From a virus, in the IMG/VR virus record IMGVR_UViG_3300031587_000009, positions 1 to 23,941 of that record: a stretch of 23,941 nucleotides of DNA; one strand, 5' to 3'. Numbering within the stretch: the stretch's first letter is position 1; each line of letters begins with the position of its first letter. Of this stretch, positions 5,643 through 13,780 are shown piece by piece. The notes under the pieces were generated by a model. It was not told the DNA's origin, ran no database searches, and worked only from the letters and a program-made list of their open reading frames with translations. The position numbers were made by a program, and so were the translations under genes.

Positions 5643-6511
5643 TATTTCGGTCCGCTGGCACGTCTTACACAAAATCCAAATGTTGCTATACCAAAAAATA
5701 TTGGGATAACGTATTCGGTTAATACCGCTATGATAATTCGCCTTCGGTAAGTTGGCGGCGCTTCGGTAACGGCAAGAATCGGCGGCTTGGCGAACATGCT
5801 AAAAGGCTCTCGGTAAAGCTGCGAGATTTCCACTGCCGTCAAAGCTCTATCATAAATCATCACATTGTCAATAAGACCGTTCCAAGCCATCGTAGCATTA
5901 TTACGGCTAATTTTTGCATTTCCTTCAATGGCATAAGTCGTGTTGTAGGTGTCTACAGATGTTAAAACTCCATCAATATAAGGCCTACTTCCCCTAATCC
6001 AGCAAATATGATGCCATTGTCCATTGTTATATGTATTTGCAGTTCTCATCTGACCGCCTGTTGTTGCAATGGCGGTTATTATTTTGCCCAGTCTGGCTGT
6101 TATTTCCCAAAAATTTGTGTTTGATGAACCGCCGTGTATAAGTGTTGAACCTGCTCCGCTTCCAATATCAGTAGTAAAGCTAAACCAAACGCAAACCGTC
6201 ATAGAAGAATAATCAAATTGAGGATTTGCTCCTAAATCAACATAATCGGTAACGCCATCAAAGTTCAGGCAGGGTCCGAATTTGCCTGGCACCCAGTTAG
6301 TGTTGCCGTAAAAAGTGCCGGTGTTCTGATTTCCGCTCGAATCATTAATCTTGCTGCCGCTGCCTTCGTTCATCAGCCCGTAGAAAACAAGACCTCTGGT
6401 AAGCGGATGCGTGCGGTTAAGTTGATACCCGCGAATTGGCTTTTGGCCATCAGCTTGTGATACTTGCACAATAGCAAGTAGTGTTATCAGTAGAAAGCTC
6501 TTATGCCACAT
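5642..6511 (-). CDS. Secreted/anchored LamG-domain (concanavalin-like) protein
   Basis: The 289-residue protein begins with a signal peptide (MWHKSFLLITLLAIVQVSQADG). A LamG/laminin-G-like jelly roll follows at about residues 35-235. Its markers are GLVFYGLMNEGSGS, DSSGNQNTG, LNFDGVTDYVDLG, QWHHICWI, and NVMIYDRALTAVEI near its end. A single C-terminal membrane segment follows (VLTEYVIPIFFGIATFGFCV). LamG modules bind glycans or calcium. Type I topology with C-terminal anchoring would display the lectin domain outside the inner membrane, which is unusual for a virion protein. It overlaps the upstream gene by 11 bases. Possible roles are surface alteration, superinfection interference or a virion component. 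Confidence 0.7.
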   Translation of the reverse strand: MWHKSFLLITLLAIVQVSQADGQKPIRGYQLNRTHPLTRGLVFYGLMNEGSGSKINDSSGNQNTGTFYGNTNWVPGKFGPCLNFDGVTDYVDLGANPQFDYSSMTVCVWFSFTTDIGSGAGSTLIHGGSSNTNFWEITARLGKIITAIATTGGQMRTANTYNNGQWHHICWIRGSRPYIDGVLTSVDTYNTTYAIEGNAKISRNNATMAWNGLIDNVMIYDRALTAVEISQLYREPFSMFAKPPILAVTEAPPTYRRRIIIAVLTEYVIPIFFGIATFGFCVRRASGPK

Positions 6512-6863
6512 CTCTGTCCATGCCCCAATATTTTAATGTTCTGCGTATCTGATTCTGAATTATGTTGACGATGGATGTGTACTTAAGGTCGCAGGCAGTG
6601 CGCTTCTGCAAATCAGTCTTTTTAGCGTCATATTCCATTGTAGCTCGGTACTCATATAATTCCCCGTTTTGAAGGCTTGTAACCTCGGATGGATTAGACG
6701 ATGCAAGCCAAGGTACCACTGAGGCTGCAAACGGCATGTATTGTCTCAAGGCCGTGCGCAGATTGACGCCGACAGTATTGTTCTCGTCTGGAACGGGAAC
6801 ATGAAAGACAATTTCAACTTCGTGATCCTCGATGCTCGATTTAAGAATGTGATAGTTAGCCAT
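6501..6863 (-). CDS. Hypothetical protein downstream of fibre genes
   Basis: The 120-residue soluble protein has no signal sequence and mixed alpha/beta content. An early strand segment (EVEIVFHVPVPDENN) is followed by a helical C-terminus (YTSIVNIIQNQIRRTLKYWGMD). A good binding site, GGAGGCTAAAA, precedes the ATG. It lies between two genes with N-terminal hydrophobic segments. Lysozyme or amidase motifs were looked for, because an endolysin is expected near here, and none was found. Confidence 0.6.
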   Translation of the reverse strand: MANYHILKSSIEDHEVEIVFHVPVPDENNTVGVNLRTALRQYMPFAASVVPWLASSNPSEVTSLQNGELYEYRATMEYDAKKTDLQKRTACDLKYTSIVNIIQNQIRRTLKYWGMDRDVA

Positions 6864-6874
6864 TTTTAGCCTCC

Positions 6875-7342
6875 TTAGTAACTATACTTGCAGCCGCGAA
6901 CAGCGGCTCTAACATCATGGCTATCCGTTGTGCCTGTTTGTTGAAAACACACTTTGAAATGTGCAAGGTCGCGGACAATGAAACTTATTTGCTGCGGGTC
7001 AATAGTCTTATCACCCTGGAACTCCAGCACGGGTGTATCATCATAATCGGTAGTGTCGTGCCCGGCGCGGACTTTGATTTTTACCTGGTCCGTTGGACTG
7101 GCATCATAATTGATTTCCACCATAACGTGATAGAAAATTGCGCCATCCGTTGTTGCATCTACATCAGTGCTCAATTCCTCTGTCGTACCACTAAGGGTTG
7201 TCCAAGAGGATGCACCACCTTCGATCCAGGCTTGAGCTATCCATGAGCCTGCTATCGTGCCTGCATAAACAACATAGACAGCAACGCTCAAGACTAGCGC
7301 GATGGCCAGTACCCATGCAGTGAACCAAAATTTCCGAGCCAT
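6875..7342 (-). CDS. Secreted or membrane-anchored beta-rich protein
   Basis: The 155-residue protein has an N-terminal hydrophobic helix (FWFTAWVLAIALVLSVAVYVVYA), which is either a signal peptide or an anchor. The remaining 125 residues are beta-rich and Thr/Asp-rich (TTEELSTDVDATTDGAIFYHVMVEI, VKIKVRAGHDTTDYDDTPVLEF). The binding site GGAGAACATT precedes the ATG. It is placed directly after the fibre gene and looks like an accessory adhesin or fibre partner. The family is not recognised. Confidence 0.6.
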   Translation of the reverse strand: MARKFWFTAWVLAIALVLSVAVYVVYAGTIAGSWIAQAWIEGGASSWTTLSGTTEELSTDVDATTDGAIFYHVMVEINYDASPTDQVKIKVRAGHDTTDYDDTPVLEFQGDKTIDPQQISFIVRDLAHFKVCFQQTGTTDSHDVRAAVRGCKYSY

Positions 7343-7351
7343 AATGTTCTC

Positions 7352-9457
7352 CTATAACCTATCTATTCGATAGGTGATTGTGATGATAACGTAATCAACA
7401 GTACCGGATTCGGCGGATGCGCCTGTCGTCAGGAAAATTGACGCTCCGGCGGCGATAGATGAATCGGTAAAGGTCAAATCTTCTTCGCCGTTCGCGTCCG
7501 CTGTTTGAGAAGATGCGAAAATATCCGAGCCGCTTGAATTGTATGAGGCGTATGCGCGCTCATTGAGATTGAAGGTTAAAACAGGCGTGCTACTGCCGAT
7601 TGCCGTAGCACGAACCGAAAAAAGCGTGCAGGATGAATCGTAGCTCAGCACTACACCCGGAACCGCTTCGCTGTCCCAATTTCCATCGTCTGCTACAACG
7701 AAAGTTCGAGTTTGATTTGGCTCTCCGTAAACCCGTGCTGTCCCGCCTATATCTCCGGCGACGAGCTGACTTTTCGTTGTATCAACGGCAATCTTTCCCG
7801 CTGCGTCAATAGTCGGTGAAGCGCCGTATGGTATCTGCAAATATCCGCTCAAAGCGGCGTTTGTCTGGGTCAGTGTCGAGCCGTGCGGGTCAGATGAATC
7901 GCCGGTATGTGCTGAGAGTTCGCTATCCGTAGCAAGCGTTACGCCCCAGATAGTTTCTACTTCGCCTTGCGTATCCCATTCAGCATCTCGCGTTATTCCT
8001 GAAGGTATGTAAGCATCTGCTATAATCGTGCCTTGCCATACGCCTGATGTTATCGTACCAAGAATGGTAATGCTTGTTGCCCCCGTCCAGGTGCCAGCAG
8101 CAATGGCCGCCAAATTGGCATGGTACGCCTGGACATCGGTTCCAATCACAAGGCCAAGTGTCGTCCTGGCGGCGGCGGAAGTGGCGTCATCAATGAGTGA
8201 ACGACCAAAGGCTGTCAGCGGAGTCAGCGCCGTTGTGCCTGCGCCTGTCCAGTAGTTCAGGTTGTCTGCCGAGGTAATCAATCCGGCAATGGCAGTTAAG
8301 TTAGGGTCTGTAGGTTCATAGACCCCTGAGTGGTTGTGCGTTGTAAGTGAAAAATCAGCGTCCGTAGTAGCAGCATTTATTTCTGCCGCAGTATCCCATT
8401 CCGAATCCCTGGTTATGCCTGAAGGTATGGCGGCATCATTCACAGAACCGGAAGCGCCGACCGTAAGCGTATCGGAAACAGAAGCGTCAGCTAAAGGTGT
8501 AGTCAGAGTCAATGCGGGTAAGGCTATTGAGCCATTGTTGAAAATTATTGTCGGGTCTGTCCCTGTGGCTCTATCCCATGTCCAGACAATGGTATCTGTT
8601 GAACCATCACCCCACGTCCGGCTGCCGTTTAGTTCTGTCGGGTCAAATGCCACTGATGGAGTTGCGCCTTCACCTGCAGCCCCTACATCTATAGCAAGCC
8701 CTTCGGTTAAAGAGGCAACATAGTTGCCGGTTGTATGCGTTGTCAGGGCTATCAGGTCATTAAGGCTTGATGCTCCTGTGCCGCCGTAAGCGGTTCCGAT
8801 AACCGTTCCTTGCCATGTGCCGCCAGCAACAATGCCGGTATCGCCTATCGTTACCGCAGTATTCTGAATTATCTTGCCGGTCGTCTCATGGAAACGAGCA
8901 ATAGCATTGTCAGTGGATGACGCTGGCCCAGTGACATCCCCGCTGCCAGCGGGCGTATAAAACTCTAGGGCCGTCTCACCCGCATTGACTCTTACAGCTT
9001 TAAGAGTCTGGCCAGCGTACGAATCTGGCGTATCAGTCAGTCCGAGAAATGTGCCTGTGCCGCTTGTTGCATCCTCAGCCCAAATCCAGCTTGAACCATT
9101 CCATTTCGGGATATAGTTCGTTGCCGGAGTGCCTGACAGATACGTTGCCACACCATCTGAACCGATAATCAAAGGCGAGGCCGTCCCTGGATTTGCATTG
9201 GGAAACGTCCAGCCAAAATCAGCCGCCATAGCCGCAGCGCCGCTGATTCGATGGCGGTTGCCGCCGTTATCGCTATCTTCGTATAGGTCTATATAGCCAG
9301 CAGAAATATCGGCGTTTCTTATGCTAATCGGCCTATGACGGCCAGTCGGAAGATGCTCGATCAGAAAAGGCCATATAGGCTGTATCGCCTGTCCCAACAA
9401 CAGCGGCAAGGACAGTGCCAGCAATGATGCGCAAACGATAAGAGTTAGCTTTCTCAT
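7352..9457 (-). CDS. Tail-fibre-like protein with an apparent signal peptide
   Basis: The 701-residue protein starts MRKLTLIVCASLLALSLPLLLGQA, a textbook Sec signal peptide and very unusual for a tail fibre. The body is fibre-like and repetitive. It has GDVTGPASSTDNAIARF and TTGKIIQNTAV (a motif common in phage fibres), AYGGTGASSLNDL, and two copies of the IPSGITRD.EWDT segment. It ends in a beta-rich domain (SSQTADANGEEDLTFTDSS onward). It follows TipJ by one tiny gene with ATGA coupling. It may be a side fibre whose leader acts otherwise, or a phage-coded exported adhesin. The lack of a visible chaperone or peptidase domain leaves its trimerisation mechanism open. Confidence 0.7.
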   Translation of the reverse strand: MRKLTLIVCASLLALSLPLLLGQAIQPIWPFLIEHLPTGRHRPISIRNADISAGYIDLYEDSDNGGNRHRISGAAAMAADFGWTFPNANPGTASPLIIGSDGVATYLSGTPATNYIPKWNGSSWIWAEDATSGTGTFLGLTDTPDSYAGQTLKAVRVNAGETALEFYTPAGSGDVTGPASSTDNAIARFHETTGKIIQNTAVTIGDTGIVAGGTWQGTVIGTAYGGTGASSLNDLIALTTHTTGNYVASLTEGLAIDVGAAGEGATPSVAFDPTELNGSRTWGDGSTDTIVWTWDRATGTDPTIIFNNGSIALPALTLTTPLADASVSDTLTVGASGSVNDAAIPSGITRDSEWDTAAEINAATTDADFSLTTHNHSGVYEPTDPNLTAIAGLITSADNLNYWTGAGTTALTPLTAFGRSLIDDATSAAARTTLGLVIGTDVQAYHANLAAIAAGTWTGATSITILGTITSGVWQGTIIADAYIPSGITRDAEWDTQGEVETIWGVTLATDSELSAHTGDSSDPHGSTLTQTNAALSGYLQIPYGASPTIDAAGKIAVDTTKSQLVAGDIGGTARVYGEPNQTRTFVVADDGNWDSEAVPGVVLSYDSSCTLFSVRATAIGSSTPVLTFNLNERAYASYNSSGSDIFASSQTADANGEEDLTFTDSSIAAGASIFLTTGASAESGTVDYVIITITYRIDRL

Positions 9458-9660
9458 AATGTCCCCTTGTCCACGATTCTTGGATTCACAGGCTGGCCGT
9501 ACCCGTCAATGCCGTCAAAAACGAACTTCTGAGTGACATCATTGGCCTGGCCTTCCATCACAAACTCGCCTTCCTGGGCCTGTAACTCAAAAGTCGAATC
9601 CTGACAAGAGCCACTGCGCAAAATACGGCCTTCTTGATTGTAGACCACAAACTGTTTCAT
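9454..9660 (-). CDS. Small protein between TipJ and fibre
   Basis: The 68-residue protein (MKQFVVYNQEGRILRSGSC onward) is beta-rich, acidic and soluble. Its ATG overlaps the TipJ stop and its stop overlaps the fibre ATG (both ATGA), so all three are coupled. Phages often encode such short proteins between tail-tip and fibre genes. It may be a fibre assembly or attachment factor; the family is not recognised. Confidence 0.6.
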   Translation of the reverse strand: MKQFVVYNQEGRILRSGSCQDSTFELQAQEGEFVMEGQANDVTQKFVFDGIDGYGQPVNPRIVDKGTL

Positions 9661-12600
9661 TTTTTCAACTCTTGAATATACAAAGACCGATTACTAATGC
9701 TCGTATCTAAAGTACTGCTATTGATGCTTCTGATAGAATAAGTATATGTTCCAGCGGATGGTGAATCAGATATATTAAAAGACACCAAAATTCCTCCTGA
9801 AATGGGTGGCCCAGTTGTTGCACTGTATATCAAAGTTGAATCCCGATAAACTCTATAAGTCGGATTGCCTAAACCACCTGTGGCATAAGCAGCACAAGAG
9901 AATTGGAGTAGTATATTTGAAACAACAGTAAAACTTAGCGATTGAATCGTCACTTCGCTTTGGCCTACACTTATAGAGCCTGATGTAAAATTACTACCCT
10001 TATCTGTGGCAGCATTGTCCGCAATTTTCGGCGTGGTGACATTCAGGTCATTGATTTTTGCGGTAGTGACAGCGTTGGCAATAAGATGGCCAGTCTGTAT
10101 TTGGTCGGCGGCAATTTTGGAAGCTGTAACGGCATTGGCCGCCAGGTGATCTGTCCCTATTTCACCGGCCAGAATCTTTCCCGCCGTCACCGCATTGGCC
10201 GCTATTTTGTCCGCCGTTACGGCATTGGCGACTATCTTATCCGCCTCGACAGCTCCCGCCGCAATCTTAATGGCTGTTATGGCTCCGGTTGCTATCTCAG
10301 TGGCTGTTACTGCCCCCGCCGCTATTTTGGCCGTAGTCACTGCAGTTGCCGCCAATTTCTCGGTTGTAACCGCAAGAGCATCAAGTTTTCCTGTTGTCAC
10401 TGCAAGAGCGTTGATTTTGCCCGCCGTAACGGCGTTATCGGCAAGCTTGGCTTCTATTATCGCCCCCGCCGCTATCTTTACGCTCGTCACGGCATCGGCA
10501 ACGAGTTTGGTGGTATCTACGGAATCCGAGGCCAGTTTGGCCAGCGTAACGTTAAGCTCAGCCAGTTTGGCGGTTGTAACATTCAAATCGGCAAGCTTGG
10601 CCGTTGTAACGGCGTTATCCGCGAGGGCTGCCGAAAGAATTGTCCCATCGACTATTATCTCACCGGGCACTAAAGTCCCTGTCGAAACCGGGTAAGCCGT
10701 TCCGCCGATATTCTGACACAGCAGTCTTTTATTCGGCCCGACCGTTTCCGAGCGTGTATTGGTAGCGCTGAGAATGTTAGGATTTGCGAGGTCCCAATAG
10801 ATGTATTTGAGATTGCTGTTGCCAGCCGTAATCTCATAACCGATTCCCTTGTAGCTGACAAGAATCGGCGTCGCACCGTCATCGGCGCTCCAAGAGACGT
10901 AGCCGCCGCCTTCGTTGTTCCATTTGAGATTCGATGGTATGAGAATATCAACTGTCGGAAACTCGACTGTGACGTTCGGCTCGCGCCTTTGAATCTCGAC
11001 AGGACGGACTTGACGGACAAGCGGCCTTTCTGCCCTGGGCGCTATCGCCGTGACGTCCGGCACGACCGGGGCGGCCTCATCCGCCGCCCAGAGATTGGCG
11101 TTATATTCGATCAGCTCGACCGTGAACTGCTGCTCCTCGGTCTGTTTGCGGTCGATGATGATAAAGTCCTTCAGGACGAGATTCTGCTTGCCTATCGCCC
11201 AGAGGTCATTAGCTTGGGGCTTAGTTCCGGTGAACTGGCCGGAAATGACTACCTGATTGCCGGAAGCGCTGAGGATCGTCTTTATAACCGGCGCATCCGC
11301 ATCCTGAAGCCGGACGGCTATCTCGTACGTCTGGCCGGCCTCCAGCGAATCCTCGATGTCGCAGTCAAGTATGAGCTTGTCGTTCGTCCCAGGCTCGTAG
11401 CCGACAAGCCTGCCGCCGCCGCGACAGCCCATTTCCTTCAGGGCGTTCCAGTTAGGGACATCGTGCTGCACGCCGATTCTGTCGCCCAGGTGATAGCCTA
11501 TGCAGTCAATGTCGCCCTGGGCCTTCATGCTGCGCTTGAGCAGCTCGTTGTGGGCGAGGCGGAACTTGGCGTAACGCCACGCCTCGGATTGGCGCGCTAT
11601 GCCCAGGGGTGTCAGCGACACCTTGTTCTTATAGGTCGTCAGGCTTGAACTGTAGATGGGCAGCGTCACCCGCTCGAAGTCGCTGTCAGAGTCGTTATAG
11701 GTTATCTCGACCTCGCTTGCCAAGTCCGTTTTGCCCGAGAAACTCTCCTCGAAAGAGCCTTGCAGGATGTTGCCTACGCTCAAAATGCCGACCCTATTTT
11801 TGGGCTTGTTGATTGCCAGCCTGAGCCTGTTGCCGCGCCAGTAGGGGGTACAGCGCGCCATCTCTGCGCTGGCAAGAACCGCGTCCCACAACGACTGGAG
11901 ACGGTCGAATATACCGTTGAAGGTGATCCGCTTCTCAGTGCCGCCCTTGCCATCGGGGCAGAGCACATCGCAGAATTGCGACAGCTCCCACCAGTCGGCA
12001 TCCACAATCTTCTGCCAATCCAGGCCCTCATACTCCTCGACCTGATATGTCCCTGTATCGCCGCTTATCACCGGCTGCGTAAGGACGTCATAGTTGACCC
12101 AGGCGGGGCTGTTTGAGTAGCCGAGCGCCCATGTGCTGCCGTCGTAGGCATCGACAATCGCCCCTTCGATTTCCGCCGATACATCAAGGGGCGGCGTCAG
12201 CTCCTCGGTGCGAAGCGCCGAGATGCCGGCCAAAACTATGCCGGGATACATGAAGCCGTCATTCAAGACCTCGTTTGCAAACTCGAAGCAGATGTCCCTA
12301 AGCTTGCGCCCGCCATCCCAGGGGCCGTCGGGCGTTGAAATTTTCGTGATTTTAACATCATAACGGGCGCCGTTTTCCATGGTCATTGCATCACTAAGTT
12401 TGTATTTCTTCCAAAAGACGTTGCTGCCGTGACCGGAATTATTGACGCTGCCGTCAAATACGGTCGTATATGTTCCGTCGGTCGTCTTTTTCGCTTCTAT
12501 CTTGAACGAGCAAGACTGTATCTCCGCACTTCCGTCCTTGTGGTAGTAGTACATCTGGCAGCGCATGATTATCTCGACATCATCGAAATCCTTGCCCGGC

Positions 12601-13364
12601 GTCTGCCAGTTGAATGCGCCTTCTGCCTGCTTGATTGTGCGGTTGACCTTGTAGCATCGGCGTGTCTTGTCAAAGAAGCTGACATAAGTCTGGCTGAGAA
12701 GGCCGCGCCGAGTCTCAACAGTAACATCGCTGAAATTGCCGTATGCCTGGTTTTGCAGGCGGATGTCGGATATGCTTTTTACAGGCCCTTCGCAGAAGGC
12801 GATAAGGGCATAGATGTTCAGGTGTTTGGAGTCCGAGCTCGGCAGGACATGTGTGGCAATGATGTTGCCGTGCAGGCGCAGCTTGCCGTATGCCTTCGGA
12901 ATAGGCAGGCCCTGCTGCTGGGTGGTTGCCGGGTCCCAGCTATATGCCTGCGATGGACTGGGGCCTTCGCCCGGCGGTCCCGGCATCAATGCCTTAGCCA
13001 AATAAACGCCGCCTATTATAATGGCGGCCTTGACCGCAAGGGCCGCTGTCGTCGCCCAGAAAGATGCAGCAGCTGCCGTTCCGTAAGTCCCTGCCATTAT
13101 CGTCATCAGCGCCCAGATGGCGCCTACGATGTCGCCGAAATCCGGCACGAAAAGGACTTGGCTGCCAGGACGCGGCTGTGCCGAGTTCCACTGTTCTTGC
13201 TGGATGATTTCACCGTCAACGGAAACGGCGTACCCGCCGTGAGCCGGTAAAAATTCCGCCGCAATCTCGGACAGCGTCCAGCCGTTATGCGGCAGCGACA
13301 GTTCCTTGCGGTCCTCAGAGAGGCCCGCTATCGTTATCTGAATCTTTGAATTTAGACTTGACAT
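9657..13364 (-). CDS. TipJ-family host-specificity / tail-tip protein (gpJ-like, I-like N-terminus)
   Basis: The 1235-residue protein is the central tail tip. The first ~75 residues form a beta-grasp-like region (SVDGEIIQQEQWNSA, GSQVLFVPDFG), followed by a hydrophobic stretch (MTIMAGTYGTAAAASFWATT, AIIIGGVYLAKALM). This resembles lambda gpI joined to gpJ. Next come the TipJ hallmarks QGLPIPKAYGKLRLHGN and LIAFCEGPVKSISDI, then the long tail-hub domains. Near residue 915 a stalk of twenty 10-residue repeats starts (VTADKIAANA-type). It ends in a small beta-sandwich-like tip whose DNA is visibly more AT-rich. Like gpJ, it should contact the host receptor and gate DNA release. It overlaps the NlpC/P60 gene by 13 bases. 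Confidence 0.85.
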   Translation of the reverse strand: MSSLNSKIQITIAGLSEDRKELSLPHNGWTLSEIAAEFLPAHGGYAVSVDGEIIQQEQWNSAQPRPGSQVLFVPDFGDIVGAIWALMTIMAGTYGTAAAASFWATTAALAVKAAIIIGGVYLAKALMPGPPGEGPSPSQAYSWDPATTQQQGLPIPKAYGKLRLHGNIIATHVLPSSDSKHLNIYALIAFCEGPVKSISDIRLQNQAYGNFSDVTVETRRGLLSQTYVSFFDKTRRCYKVNRTIKQAEGAFNWQTPGKDFDDVEIIMRCQMYYYHKDGSAEIQSCSFKIEAKKTTDGTYTTVFDGSVNNSGHGSNVFWKKYKLSDAMTMENGARYDVKITKISTPDGPWDGGRKLRDICFEFANEVLNDGFMYPGIVLAGISALRTEELTPPLDVSAEIEGAIVDAYDGSTWALGYSNSPAWVNYDVLTQPVISGDTGTYQVEEYEGLDWQKIVDADWWELSQFCDVLCPDGKGGTEKRITFNGIFDRLQSLWDAVLASAEMARCTPYWRGNRLRLAINKPKNRVGILSVGNILQGSFEESFSGKTDLASEVEITYNDSDSDFERVTLPIYSSSLTTYKNKVSLTPLGIARQSEAWRYAKFRLAHNELLKRSMKAQGDIDCIGYHLGDRIGVQHDVPNWNALKEMGCRGGGRLVGYEPGTNDKLILDCDIEDSLEAGQTYEIAVRLQDADAPVIKTILSASGNQVVISGQFTGTKPQANDLWAIGKQNLVLKDFIIIDRKQTEEQQFTVELIEYNANLWAADEAAPVVPDVTAIAPRAERPLVRQVRPVEIQRREPNVTVEFPTVDILIPSNLKWNNEGGGYVSWSADDGATPILVSYKGIGYEITAGNSNLKYIYWDLANPNILSATNTRSETVGPNKRLLCQNIGGTAYPVSTGTLVPGEIIVDGTILSAALADNAVTTAKLADLNVTTAKLAELNVTLAKLASDSVDTTKLVADAVTSVKIAAGAIIEAKLADNAVTAGKINALAVTTGKLDALAVTTEKLAATAVTTAKIAAGAVTATEIATGAITAIKIAAGAVEADKIVANAVTADKIAANAVTAGKILAGEIGTDHLAANAVTASKIAADQIQTGHLIANAVTTAKINDLNVTTPKIADNAATDKGSNFTSGSISVGQSEVTIQSLSFTVVSNILLQFSCAAYATGGLGNPTYRVYRDSTLIYSATTGPPISGGILVSFNISDSPSAGTYTYSIRSINSSTLDTSISNRSLYIQELKK
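10020..10619 (-). repeat. Twenty tandem 30-base units in the TipJ stalk
   Basis: The array is exactly 600 bases, read on the minus strand from 10619 to 10020. Each unit encodes ten residues with the consensus [AD]NAVTTAKIA. Hydrophobic positions (V4, I/L9) and a Thr/Ala-rich face repeat, with a Lys usually at position 8. Units vary mainly at third codon positions and at 1-3 residues. Such repeats occur in stalks of phage tip and fibre proteins, where they probably form a trimeric shaft. Unit number could change by slippage or recombination. Confidence 0.85.
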
Positions 13365-13780
13365 TTTTCATCAGAATTTTTGCAGCGAAAGTATCCCACC
13401 AACCAGCGCGACCAAGGCCATTCATCCAAGCGGTCAATTCTTGCCTTTTTCGTGAAAGTAGCCGTATGAATAAAACTGCGACAGTCTGGTAAGACAGTAC
13501 CACAGTGATAGCCAAACCGGCGCGAATTGAAGATCACCATTGCATAGGCTTCCGGCCCGTTGAGTTTGTCGGCCCAATGGCTCGTGATGTTCTCGGCCAT
13601 TGCCGCCTGGAACTCCATCGCCTCCGGGCTTGGCTTGTCGGGCAATTCAATTCCTCTGCATTTTTGTATCGTGCGCAACAAGCCATAGCAGTCCAAGCCG
13701 TCAAGGGTCCGCCCGCCGTAAAGAAAAGGCACGCCGATTAGGTCATCAACATCGATTTCAAGCGATTCTGATCGTGCCAC
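13352..13780 (-). CDS. NlpC/P60 peptidase of the tail tip (gpK-like)
   Basis: The 142-residue protein starts at GTG 13780, since no ATG occurs early. LYGGRTLDGLDCYGLL holds the catalytic Cys31, and GYHCGTVLPD holds His92. These are the two recognisable residues of the NlpC/P60 cysteine-peptidase dyad that cuts peptidoglycan stem peptides. A third His is at FIHT. Unlike lambda gpK there is no N-terminal JAB domain, so the protein is only the peptidase half. Its place between gpL and TipJ matches lambda. It probably opens the cell wall locally during DNA entry. It overlaps both neighbours. Confidence 0.8.
   Translation of the reverse strand: MARSESLEIDVDDLIGVPFLYGGRTLDGLDCYGLLRTIQKCRGIELPDKPSPEAMEFQAAMAENITSHWADKLNGPEAYAMVIFNSRRFGYHCGTVLPDCRSFIHTATFTKKARIDRLDEWPWSRWLVGYFRCKNSDEKCQV

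Noticed and set aside
6501-6863. Candidate endolysin
   Set aside because: No catalytic motif of lysozyme, amidase or peptidase type was found. Position alone is not enough.
10020-10619. Possible CRISPR array
   Set aside because: The 30-base units are contiguous with no spacers and maintain a reading frame in TipJ, so this is a protein repeat.
10086-10695. Two long + strand open frames opposite the TipJ stalk
   Set aside because: They are antisense shadows of the 30-base repeats. Their amino-acid repeats follow from the array and they have no start context.
10989-13250. Long + strand frames opposite TipJ (219 and 273 codons)
   Set aside because: The minus strand clearly encodes TipJ across this region. 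The + strand frames have no recognisable domain or binding site.
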